Of a stretch of 64,000 bases of DNA, positions 41,459-48,637 are shown piece by piece. Numbering within the stretch: the first letter of the stretch is position 1; each line of letters begins with the position of its first letter. Position numbers and translations under genes: made by a program. The DNA comes from Gp7-AA6 sp036395755. GTDB lineage: Bacteria > Acidobacteriota > Thermoanaerobaculia > UBA5066 > Gp7-AA6. The stretch covers positions 27,293-91,292 of the forward strand of contig DASWCZ010000057.1 of assembly GCA_036395755.1 (NCBI GenBank), read 5' to 3'. Below the pieces are notes generated by a model, which was not told where the DNA came from, ran no database searches, and worked only from the letters and a program-made list of their open reading frames with translations.

Positions 41459-42199
41459 TTGCGCCAGGCGCCGGCCGCGGAAGCTCCGCTCCGCTTCGCC
41501 GCGGGTCTTTACCGCGTTCAGGGGCGGATCGCCGCCGCGATCGAGGCCGCGCACGGAGAGGCGCCGCTCACGGGACATCTGGACGACGACGCCGAGCGTC
41601 TTCTTCCCCGACTCTCCACGCTCATCGAGTACGCGGCTCGCGAAGGCCCGCAGCTCCTGGCCGACGAGGCGCGCGCCCGGCAGAAAGATCTTCCCTCGAC
41701 CGCCCGTACCCGGCTCCTCGTCTACTGGGCCGGCGATCGGGCATCGACCGAGGACTACCTCTCGCGCGCGATGCTGCGCCCCTACGTCGAGTTCTTGAGA
41801 TCGGTCAACACGGCGCCCGACCGGGTGCACCGTCAGGGCCAATGCCCTTTCTGCGGCGGCTTCCCGTGGATCTCCGCGCGCCGCGACGCTTCGTTGATGG
41901 AAGGCGCGCGCCGGATGCTGGGATGCGCGCTCTGTGGCGGAGAGTGGGTGTTCGGCCGCATTCTCTGCCCCTCCTGTTTCGAGGGGGATCCCGCGAAGCT
42001 CCCGTCCTTCCAGAACGAGACGCATGCAAACGTGCGCGTCGAGGCTTGCGAGACCTGCAACCGATACGTCAAATCGATCGACCTCTCGGAGGACGCCCGG
42101 CCGATCCCGGAGGTGGACGACCTCGTCTCGCTCTCGATGGATCTCTGGGCAGCCGGGCAGGGCTTCACCCGGATCGAGCCGGGTCTCGCCGGTCTTTAA
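41459..42199 (+). CDS. fdhE: Formate dehydrogenase accessory protein FdhE
   Basis: A 246-residue protein with four C-x-x-C rubredoxin-like groups (C-P-F-C-G-G, C-A-L-C-G-G, C-P-S-C, C-E-T-C-N) that bind iron, needed for assembly of respiratory formate dehydrogenases. No ATG or GTG lies between the preceding stop and homologous sequence; TTG 41459 is the first possible start, yet FdhE-like residues (F-D-R-R-A-A-R-A-E-A-L) read 10-15 codons further upstream in the same frame as the cytochrome gene, directly after its TAG stop. Confidence 0.88.
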   Translation: MRQAPAAEAPLRFAAGLYRVQGRIAAAIEAAHGEAPLTGHLDDDAERLLPRLSTLIEYAAREGPQLLADEARARQKDLPSTARTRLLVYWAGDRASTEDYLSRAMLRPYVEFLRSVNTAPDRVHRQGQCPFCGGFPWISARRDASLMEGARRMLGCALCGGEWVFGRILCPSCFEGDPAKLPSFQNETHANVRVEACETCNRYVKSIDLSEDARPIPEVDDLVSLSMDLWAAGQGFTRIEPGLAGL

Positions 42200-42200
42200 G

Positions 42201-42638
42201 GTGAATTCGGAGGACGACCTCCTCGCCGTTCAGAGGGGGCTTCGAGGCCGTTTCGACGATTTTCGCCGGGCCCTCGAGCGCCGCGAGGACGATGCCTGCC
42301 GGATCGCCCTGGCGGACTTCCACGCGCAGCTCATCCGGTGGACCGCCGCCGAAGAGCGTGTTTTCCTTCCCGCGCTGTCCCGCGCGTCCTTCCCGGGCCG
42401 CGATCCGGAGCGCGAGCTCCGGCTCGAGTACGTGCAGATCCGGGAGCTGACCCGATACCTTCTCTCGCAGATCGACGAACGAGCGCCGCTCGCGGACGTG
42501 CTCGGTCTCGTGGAAAACCTCGAGCGGCGCCTCGCCGCTCACGAGTCGGAGATGGAGAACGTCTACTACCCTGCCGCCGCCCCGTTCTTGACGCCCGACG
42601 AATGGCGGCTCCTCGCGGACTCGGCGCCGCCGCCGTAG
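42201..42638 (+). CDS. Hemerythrin/HHE-domain protein
   Basis: A 145-residue helical protein starting at a GTG one base after the fdhE stop. Histidine and glutamate residues in D-F-H-A-Q-L, A-E-E-R-V-F and L-A-A-H-E-S-E-M-E-N-V-Y-Y-P fit the HHE cation-binding fold, although the middle HxxxH pair is not complete. Such proteins bind a diiron centre and sense or bind oxygen or nitric oxide. Coupling to fdhE suggests a protective role for the oxygen-sensitive dehydrogenase. Confidence 0.7.
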   Translation: MNSEDDLLAVQRGLRGRFDDFRRALERREDDACRIALADFHAQLIRWTAAEERVFLPALSRASFPGRDPERELRLEYVQIRELTRYLLSQIDERAPLADVLGLVENLERRLAAHESEMENVYYPAAAPFLTPDEWRLLADSAPPP

Positions 42639-42660
42639 TCCGATCCGCGCCCGCGCTTCT

Positions 42661-42978
42661 TCAGCCCAGCTGTTGGATCTCGAACGCGGACTCGTCGGTC
42701 CGCGGCCGGAGCGTCTCGTAGGCCCCGCGGAGCCGTTCCCCGGTCCAGCCGAGAAAAACGCCCTCGCCCCGATACCAGGCTTCACCCGCGCCGGCTTCGA
42801 CCAGCACGATCGCGCCCTCGCCCTGGTCGGTCGCGGCGGAGAGGCGCCACGCCGAGAGCGTCGCGCCGCTCTCCCGCGTTCGGATTGGCATGCGGTCGAG
42901 CGCCAGCCCGCGCGCGTTCGTCAGCCCGGGAACGGGTTCCGCGGACCGAGATCCGTCGTCCGAATCGGCTCCTGACAA
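42661..42978 (-). CDS. Hypothetical protein downstream of moaA
   Basis: About 105 residues starting from a TTG two bases after the moaA stop. The C-terminal part (residues 50-105) contains W-Y-R-G-E-G-V-F-L-G-W and ends E-I-Q-Q-L-G, with no family I recognise. The lack of an ATG before residue 37 makes the start uncertain. Position suggests a role linked to molybdenum cofactor or formate dehydrogenase. Confidence 0.5.
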   Translation of the reverse strand: MSGADSDDGSRSAEPVPGLTNARGLALDRMPIRTRESGATLSAWRLSAATDQGEGAIVLVEAGAGEAWYRGEGVFLGWTGERLRGAYETLRPRTDESAFEIQQLG

Positions 42979-42980
42979 GG

Positions 42981-44003
42981 TCAACCGCCCCGCGTATGCA
43001 TCTCGAGATGGGGATCCTCGCGCAGCGTCCCCGCCGGAAGCAATGGCGAACGATCCTGGAGCGCGAGCCGCTGCTCGGCGCCGCGATCGGCTCGCACGTC
43101 CCAGCCCGTCTCGATTCGCGACCGCAGGTCCGCTTCGGATGCGCCCGCGCGGAGCGGTCGGCGAAGATCGATTCCGACGCTCGCGTAGAGGCAGAGGTAC
43201 CACATCCCGTCGGCCGTCAGCCGACTCCGATCGCACGAGCCGCAGAACGGCGCGGTCATCGAGGAGATGATCCCGAAGACGAGGCCGTCCGCGAGCTGGA
43301 AGCGGACCGCCGGCGCGGAGCTCTCCTCGACGACGGGCTCGATCGCGCCGTAGTGCCGTCCGAGCCGCTCGAGGATCTCGCTGCCCGGAACGACGGCGTC
43401 TCTCGACCAGTGCGTCGCTCCGCCGACGTCCATGTACTCGATGAAGCGAACTTCGGCGCCGACGCGCCGTCCATATTCGACGAGGGGCACGAGCTCGTCC
43501 TCGTTGACTCCCCGGATCACGACGGCATCGATTTTCAGCGCGGAGAAACCGAGCTTCGATGCCGCCTCGATGCCGGACTTGACGCGCGCGAGCTCGTCGA
43601 ACCGCGTCAGAGATTGGAAGCGGTCCGGCCGAAGCGTGTCGAGACTCACCGTAACGCGGTGCAGCCCGGCCTCTCGAAGCCCGTGAGCCTGCTCGGTCAG
43701 CAGTACTCCGTTCGTCGTTAAGGCGATATCGAGCAGGCTTGGTTTCGACGCGAGCAGACGAACGAGATTCGGGAGATTGCGCCGCACGAGCGGCTCGCCG
43801 CCGGTCAAGCGTACGCGATTGACCCCGAGGTCGACAAAGACGTCGACCAGAAGGCTGACTTCTTCGAAGTCGAGGATGTCTTGGCGCGGCAGCCACACGT
43901 ATTCCTTCTCCGGCATGCAGTACTGGCAGCGCAGGTTGCACCGGTCCGTCACAGAGATCCGGAGATTTCGAAGGGGGCGCCGGAACGTGTCGAGGACGGC
44001 CAC
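42981..44003 (-). CDS. moaA: GTP 3',8-cyclase MoaA
   Basis: A 340-residue radical SAM enzyme that converts GTP to 3',8-cyclo-dihydro-GTP, the first step of molybdenum cofactor synthesis. The SAM cluster motif C-N-L-R-C-Q-Y-C is at residues 22-29, with T-G-G-E-P-L-V-R; the second cluster is C-G-S-C-D-R-S-R with a later Cys in L-C-L-Y. The C-terminal G-G pair is present. GTG start, with a -10-like TAGAAT only 6 bases upstream. It supports the formate dehydrogenase next door. Confidence 0.95.
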   Translation of the reverse strand: MAVLDTFRRPLRNLRISVTDRCNLRCQYCMPEKEYVWLPRQDILDFEEVSLLVDVFVDLGVNRVRLTGGEPLVRRNLPNLVRLLASKPSLLDIALTTNGVLLTEQAHGLREAGLHRVTVSLDTLRPDRFQSLTRFDELARVKSGIEAASKLGFSALKIDAVVIRGVNEDELVPLVEYGRRVGAEVRFIEYMDVGGATHWSRDAVVPGSEILERLGRHYGAIEPVVEESSAPAVRFQLADGLVFGIISSMTAPFCGSCDRSRLTADGMWYLCLYASVGIDLRRPLRAGASEADLRSRIETGWDVRADRGAEQRLALQDRSPLLPAGTLREDPHLEMHTRGG

Positions 44004-44009
44004 GACCGG

Positions 44010-44015
44010 ATTCTA
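44010..44015 (-). promoter_or_regulatory. -10-like TAGAAT 6 bases before moaA
   Basis: On the minus strand TAGAAT is followed by CCGGTC and the GTG start codon of moaA, so a transcript from it would be leaderless. Confidence 0.4.
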
Positions 44016-44029
44016 AGCGCTTCGCCCCA

Positions 44030-45382
44030 TCAGGTTCCGCGGTTCCACCGCTCGAAAACCCGGTGGATCTGCTGTTCGGCGGCGCGGGCCGCTTCTTCCG
44101 GCGTGGCCTCGTCCTTCGCGACACGGGCAAACATCGTCGGAATCACGAAGGTGTTGAAGACTTCGTCGATGGCGGCGGTCGCGTAACCGGGAAAGCCCAC
44201 GTTCGTGGCCCAGTCGAGCACCGACCCCAGGACCCGGTACTTGTCGGGTGGGTCGGCCTTCGGGTCGCTCGCGATCCGTTGCTGGAGGTCGGGGAGCGAC
44301 GCCGGGAAGCAGGGGAAGTTGTAGGACTCCCCTTCCCGGAAGACGTCGGAAAAGTGATCGATGAGGTCGACCAGGAACTGCTTCGCGGCGTCCGGATTCT
44401 CGGCGAACTTCCAGATCACGTAGCAGTTCATGACGTGCTCGGCGGCGATGCGCCGGACCGGACCCTTCAAAGCGGCCGTCAGCCCGATCTTCTTCGACAT
44501 GTCGGAGTGCTCGCGCTCGGCGGTCCGCGTCACCGAGATCGCGTTGCAGATGAAGGAGGCTCGCCCGGCGAGGATCATCCTGTTGTTCGACGAGGGATCC
44601 CAGGTGAAGACCTCCGGCGTCATCGTCTCTCTGTAGAGCGCGCGGACGTACTTCAAGGCCTCGATCGTCTCTTTCGAGTTGATCGCGACGTTGCCCGCTT
44701 CGTCCTGCTCGGCGCCGCCGAACGACCAGAGCACCGCCCGCAGAGCCATGCTCGAGTCGATCTCCTGCGACAGGCCGATGCCCACCGGATTTCCGAACTG
44801 CTCCTTGATCCTGCGGCCGCCTTTGCGCAGGTCGTCCCAGGTATCGGGTCCGTTCGGATAACCGACTCTCTCCCATAGATCGATCCGATAGTTGCCCGGG
44901 TCGGGCACGTACGAATCGGAGAACGCGAAAAACTTCCCGGTTTTCGGGTTGAACGTCGACCGCTGCGCGAGCGGAATCATCTTCCCGTGTTTCTTCTGGA
45001 CCGCTTCGATCACGGGGCGGTGATCGATTACCTGCGTTTCGTACGCGGCCGGCGGCGACAGGAAGAGAAAGAGATCATGCCCCTTGCGCGCCGAGGCCTC
45101 GGCCGCCCCGCGGGCGGGGACCTCCGTCGAAGCCATGTGGTCCACCGTGACGTCCGTGGAGTTCTTCTCCCCCCACTCCTTCGTGTAGACGCCGTCGAAC
45201 CAGAGATCGTACGCCGGGATGAAATGACTCCACTGAAGGATCTTCAGGGTCTTCCGGACGGGAGCAGGCTGTTTTTCCCGCGGCGCGCACGAGACGGCGG
45301 GAATCGTTCCCGCAGCGAGCGCGATGCCCGCACCCTTCACGAAGTCGCGCCGCGAGAACTTCCGCGATTTCTTCGCCGTCAT
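44030..45382 (-). CDS. ABC transporter substrate-binding protein, paralogue of the 28.8-kb protein
   Basis: A 450-residue family 1 solute-binding protein with a twin-arginine signal (S-R-R-D-F) that also shows a lipobox-like V-S-C-A at residue 30-33, so it may be a lipoprotein. It shares many long segments with the binding protein at 28788 (for example F-F-A-F-S-D-S-Y-V-P-D-P and T-W-D-P-S-S-N-N-R). No permease or ATPase is adjacent; it may feed the importer at 30145-32917. Confidence 0.87.
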   Translation of the reverse strand: MTAKKSRKFSRRDFVKGAGIALAAGTIPAVSCAPREKQPAPVRKTLKILQWSHFIPAYDLWFDGVYTKEWGEKNSTDVTVDHMASTEVPARGAAEASARKGHDLFLFLSPPAAYETQVIDHRPVIEAVQKKHGKMIPLAQRSTFNPKTGKFFAFSDSYVPDPGNYRIDLWERVGYPNGPDTWDDLRKGGRRIKEQFGNPVGIGLSQEIDSSMALRAVLWSFGGAEQDEAGNVAINSKETIEALKYVRALYRETMTPEVFTWDPSSNNRMILAGRASFICNAISVTRTAEREHSDMSKKIGLTAALKGPVRRIAAEHVMNCYVIWKFAENPDAAKQFLVDLIDHFSDVFREGESYNFPCFPASLPDLQQRIASDPKADPPDKYRVLGSVLDWATNVGFPGYATAAIDEVFNTFVIPTMFARVAKDEATPEEAARAAEQQIHRVFERWNRGT

Positions 45383-45391
45383 TGTTCCTCA

Positions 45392-45482
45392 TTCGGTGGG
45401 GGGTGCAGGTCACGACGTGTTCGGTGGCGGGTGCAGGTCCGTAGGACCTGTCCCCGCGACATGTTCGGTACCTGTCCCCGCG
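45392..45482. repeat. Short direct repeats in the intergenic region
   Basis: Two near-identical 20-base copies (TTCGGTGGnGGGTGCAGGTC) lie at 45392-45411 and 45420-45439. A 13-base repeat ACCTGTCCCCGCG follows at 45446-45458 and 45470-45482. A palindrome GGTCC-GTA-GGACC links them. They lie between divergent genes. Confidence 0.7.
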
Positions 45483-45524
45483 CGACTTGCTCGGACGCTC
45501 CGCTCGCGGTCCGCGCGCGAAGTC

Positions 45525-45530
45525 TATAAT
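45525..45530 (+). promoter_or_regulatory. -10 element TATAAT before the redoxin gene
   Basis: TATAAT 49 bases before the redoxin TTG start, with the usual GC discriminator. No good -35 match. Confidence 0.4.
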
Positions 45531-45579
45531 CGCCGTCGAGAAGAGCGGATGGCTCCGCGAGGGCGGAGCGGGAGGTTTC

Positions 45580-46059
45580 TTGGCGGCACTCGAACCTGGC
45601 GAAGCGTTTCCCGGCATCGAGCTCGAGACGGAGTCGGGTGCTCGCTTCGTCGCTCCGCAGGCGGAGACTCTCTACGGCTTCTTCAAGACAACGTGCCCGA
45701 CCTCGGAGTACGCGTGGCCGCACTTCGATCGCATCCGTCGAATCGGTGAAAATGGCCTGCGCACGTTCGCGGTCTCGCAGGACGACCGCGGGCTGACCCG
45801 GGAATTCCACCAACGGCTGGGCGTTGACCTCGAAACGCTCTACGATCCCCCGCCGTGGAAGGCCTCGGCGGCGCTCGGACTCACCAACGTCCCGACGTTC
45901 TTCCTCGTGGGAGGCAACGGTCGCATCCGCGAGACGGTCGTCGGCTTCCAGCGGCCGCGCCTCGAGGGGATCGCGCGCCGCGCGGCAAAGCTGTCCGGAC
46001 TGCCGGCGATTCGGCTCTTCCGGATCGGCGAGCAGATCCCGCTGATCGTTCCCGGGTGA
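45580..46059 (+). CDS. Redoxin/TlpA-like thioredoxin-fold protein
   Basis: About 159 residues. The segment F-F-K-T-T-C-P-T-S-E occupies the place of the thioredoxin active site: the first Cys is kept but the second is Ser or Thr, as in peroxiredoxin-like or monothiol members. V-P-T-F-F-L-V carries the cis-proline. No signal peptide is seen. TTG 45580 is taken as start because GGAGG lies just upstream; translation could also begin earlier. Likely a thiol peroxidase or reductase; substrate unknown. Confidence 0.72.
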   Translation: MAALEPGEAFPGIELETESGARFVAPQAETLYGFFKTTCPTSEYAWPHFDRIRRIGENGLRTFAVSQDDRGLTREFHQRLGVDLETLYDPPPWKASAALGLTNVPTFFLVGGNGRIRETVVGFQRPRLEGIARRAAKLSGLPAIRLFRIGEQIPLIVPG

Positions 46060-46069
46060 GAGTCGCGGA

Positions 46070-47644
46070 ATGCGGGCTGGTAGTCCGCCGGTGACCGCCG
46101 TGTCGAAGCCGGCGACCCTCCGGGAACTGAAAGCGAGCGGCTACCGCTCGCGCGGGGTCAAGGAGGAGCTCCGGGAAAACCTCCGCCGCGCGCTTTCCCG
46201 CGGCGAGAACCCGTTCGAGGGGGTACACGGTTATGACCGCACCGTCCTGCCCTCGCTCCACAACGCGATCCTGTCGAAGCACGACTTCCTGCTCCTGGGC
46301 CTGCGCGGGCAGGCGAAGACGCGCCTCCTGCGGCTGCTGGTCGGGCTTCTCGACCCCGAGATCCCGGCGATCGAGGGCAGCGACCTGAACGAAGATCCGC
46401 TGCGGCCGATCACGAAATACGGTCGGCGGATGCTCGCGGAGCGCGGCGACGACACGCCGATCGCTTGGATTCCGCGGGAAGAGCGCTACCGGGAGAAGCT
46501 CGCGACGCCGGATGTGACGATCGCGGACCTGATCGGCGACGTGGACCCGATCAAGGCGGCGACCCAGCGCCGTTCCTATTCCGACGAGGAGGTCATCCAC
46601 TTCGGGATCATCCCGCGCACGAATCGAGGGATCTTCGCGATCAACGAGCTGCCGGACCTCCAGCCTCGCATCCAGGTCGGGCTCTTGAACATCCTCGAGG
46701 AGCGGGACCTGCAGATCCGCGGCTTTCCCATCCGCATCCCGCTCGACATCCTGCTGGTGTTTTCGGCGAACCCCGAGGACTACACGAACCGCGGCAACAT
46801 CATCACTCCGCTGAAAGACCGGATCTCGTCGCAGATCCTGACGCACTACCCCGACGAGGTGAAAGTCGCGGCCCGGATCACCGCGCAGGAGGCATGGCTC
46901 GAGCGCCACGCGACGCCTGCGGTCGAGATCCCCGAGTTCTTCCGTGAGCTCGTCGAGGAGATCGCGTTCGCGGCGCGCGCCAGCGAGTTCGTCGACCAGT
47001 CCTCGGGGGTCTCGGCGCGGATGCCGATCTCGGCGGTCGAGATCCTGGCGTCCAACCTCGAGCGCCGCGGCCTCGTGCACGGCGAGCGTCAGGTCTTTCC
47101 CCGGCTTTGCGACCTGCCGGCGTGCCTTCCCGCCATCACCGGAAAAGTCGAGATGGTCTACGAGGGAGAACAGCAGGGAGCCGAAGTGATCGCGAAGAAG
47201 CTGATCGCGACCGCGGTCAAGAAGCTCTTCGACGCGCGCTTCCCGCCGCCCGATTCGGGAAGACCTTCGCAGCGGCGCCGCGCCGACGAAGACGACACGG
47301 ACGAGCTCTCGATGCCGCGGCGCGCCCGCACGGCGCCGGCGCCCGAAAAGATCCACCCGCTCTACGAGCCGATCCTCGAATGGTTTTCGGCGGGCAACAA
47401 GGTCACCCTGTCCGATGACACGCCTTTTCCCGAGCACATCGCGGCGCTCGAGTCGGTGCCGGGGCTGAAGAAGGCGGTCGAGGAGCACTTCGCCCCCGCT
47501 TCGCCCGAAGAGCTCGCCGTCAGCATGGAGCTCGTTCTCGAGGGACTGACACAGCACCTGAAGATCGCCCGCGAAGACCTCGACTCGCGGGTGTCGTACG
47601 GAGAGATGCTGAAGTTCAACCTCGTCCGGAGCCGGACGACTTGA
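46070..47644 (+). CDS. MoxR/magnesium chelatase-type AAA ATPase
   Basis: A 524-residue protein. The Walker A-like loop L-G-L-R-G-Q-A-K-T lies near residue 80, and the AAA core contains I-F-A-I-N-E-L-P-D-L (Walker B variant, N-E for D-E) and V-F-S-A-N-P-E-D-Y (sensor 1). Regions beyond residue 300 are helical with a charged Arg-rich insert near 400. Such proteins remodel partners together with von Willebrand-type proteins; none is next to it here. A GTG at 46091 is an alternative start. Confidence 0.8.
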   Translation: MRAGSPPVTAVSKPATLRELKASGYRSRGVKEELRENLRRALSRGENPFEGVHGYDRTVLPSLHNAILSKHDFLLLGLRGQAKTRLLRLLVGLLDPEIPAIEGSDLNEDPLRPITKYGRRMLAERGDDTPIAWIPREERYREKLATPDVTIADLIGDVDPIKAATQRRSYSDEEVIHFGIIPRTNRGIFAINELPDLQPRIQVGLLNILEERDLQIRGFPIRIPLDILLVFSANPEDYTNRGNIITPLKDRISSQILTHYPDEVKVAARITAQEAWLERHATPAVEIPEFFRELVEEIAFAARASEFVDQSSGVSARMPISAVEILASNLERRGLVHGERQVFPRLCDLPACLPAITGKVEMVYEGEQQGAEVIAKKLIATAVKKLFDARFPPPDSGRPSQRRRADEDDTDELSMPRRARTAPAPEKIHPLYEPILEWFSAGNKVTLSDDTPFPEHIAALESVPGLKKAVEEHFAPASPEELAVSMELVLEGLTQHLKIAREDLDSRVSYGEMLKFNLVRSRTT

Positions 47645-48402
47645 CGTCGCTTCGCGCGCGAGCGCGCGCGGGTGAAACTCTTCTCGGCTGTTTCCTGACC
47701 TGGCCGACGACCGGCTTCGTGGAACTCGCCGCGATCGCCGGATTCGACTTCGTCGTCCTCGACGGCGAGCACGGCTTCTTCTCGATCGAGTCGGTCGCCT
47801 CGGCCGTTCTCGCTGCCGACGGCGCGGGGATCAGCGCGATCGTGCGGGCGCCCTCCGCGGTCTCCGAACAGGTGGGCCGGTACCTCGACGCGGGCGCGGC
47901 CGGGACGCTTCTTCCGCGAGTCGAAAGCGCCGCGATGGCGCGCGCCGCAATCGAGGCGCTGAAATTCTCGCCGGAAGGGAAGCGCGGCCTGGGCGGAGTT
48001 CGGGCGAATCGCTACGCCACGGTGCCTCTCGCGGATTTCGTGCGCAGGGCCAACGAGGACACGCTCGTCGCCGTGCAGATCGAGCGGGAAGGCGCGCTCG
48101 ACGACCTCGCGCCGATCGCCGACCTTCCCGCTGTCGACGTCCTCTTCGTCGGCCCGAACGACCTCTCGCAGGCGCTCGGCACGCCCGGAGATACGTCTTC
48201 CGAGCGATTCCGGGCCGAGGTCGCCCGGGTCGCTTCGGAAGCGGCGCGCGCCCGCAAGACGGCAGGCATCATGGTCGCCCGCCGCGAAGACATCCCCGCC
48301 TTCGCCCGACTCGGCTACCGCTTCTTCACGACAAGCGACCGCGCGCTCTTCCTCGAGTCGGGCCGTTCGTGGAGGGCTGCGGTCGAAACCGTCAGAGAAT
48401 AA
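47641..48402 (+). CDS. HpcH/HpaI aldolase (2-oxo-acid aldolase/citrate lyase beta family)
   Basis: A 253-residue class II aldolase. Catalytic and metal residues are seen in V-L-D-G-E-H-G, P-R-V-E-S, Q-I-E-R-E and V-G-P-N-D-L-S. It cleaves 4-hydroxy-2-oxo acids into pyruvate and an aldehyde; substrate unknown. The TTG start overlaps the stop of the MoxR-like gene. A degenerate copy of its last 80 bases lies at about 51993-52075. Confidence 0.88.
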   Translation: MTSLRARARAGETLLGCFLTWPTTGFVELAAIAGFDFVVLDGEHGFFSIESVASAVLAADGAGISAIVRAPSAVSEQVGRYLDAGAAGTLLPRVESAAMARAAIEALKFSPEGKRGLGGVRANRYATVPLADFVRRANEDTLVAVQIEREGALDDLAPIADLPAVDVLFVGPNDLSQALGTPGDTSSERFRAEVARVASEAARARKTAGIMVARREDIPAFARLGYRFFTTSDRALFLESGRSWRAAVETVRE

Positions 48403-48637
48403 CGACACCACCGCATCGAGCTCGGACGCCGCGAATCGAACGAGCTCCAGCGAAAGACGTCGGCGGAACCGGGGGGCGCGACCCTCCTCCGCCCGAGCCC
48501 GCGAATCGGCCGCCATGGCTGAGCGAATCCTGTGGACCGCCTTTTGCAAGGGGCACCGGGCAGACTCTGCCCGTTGAGGAGCGAGAACCTTGTTCTCGTC
48601 AGTCAGCCCGCACAAATCCAAAACAAAAGGAGGAACC

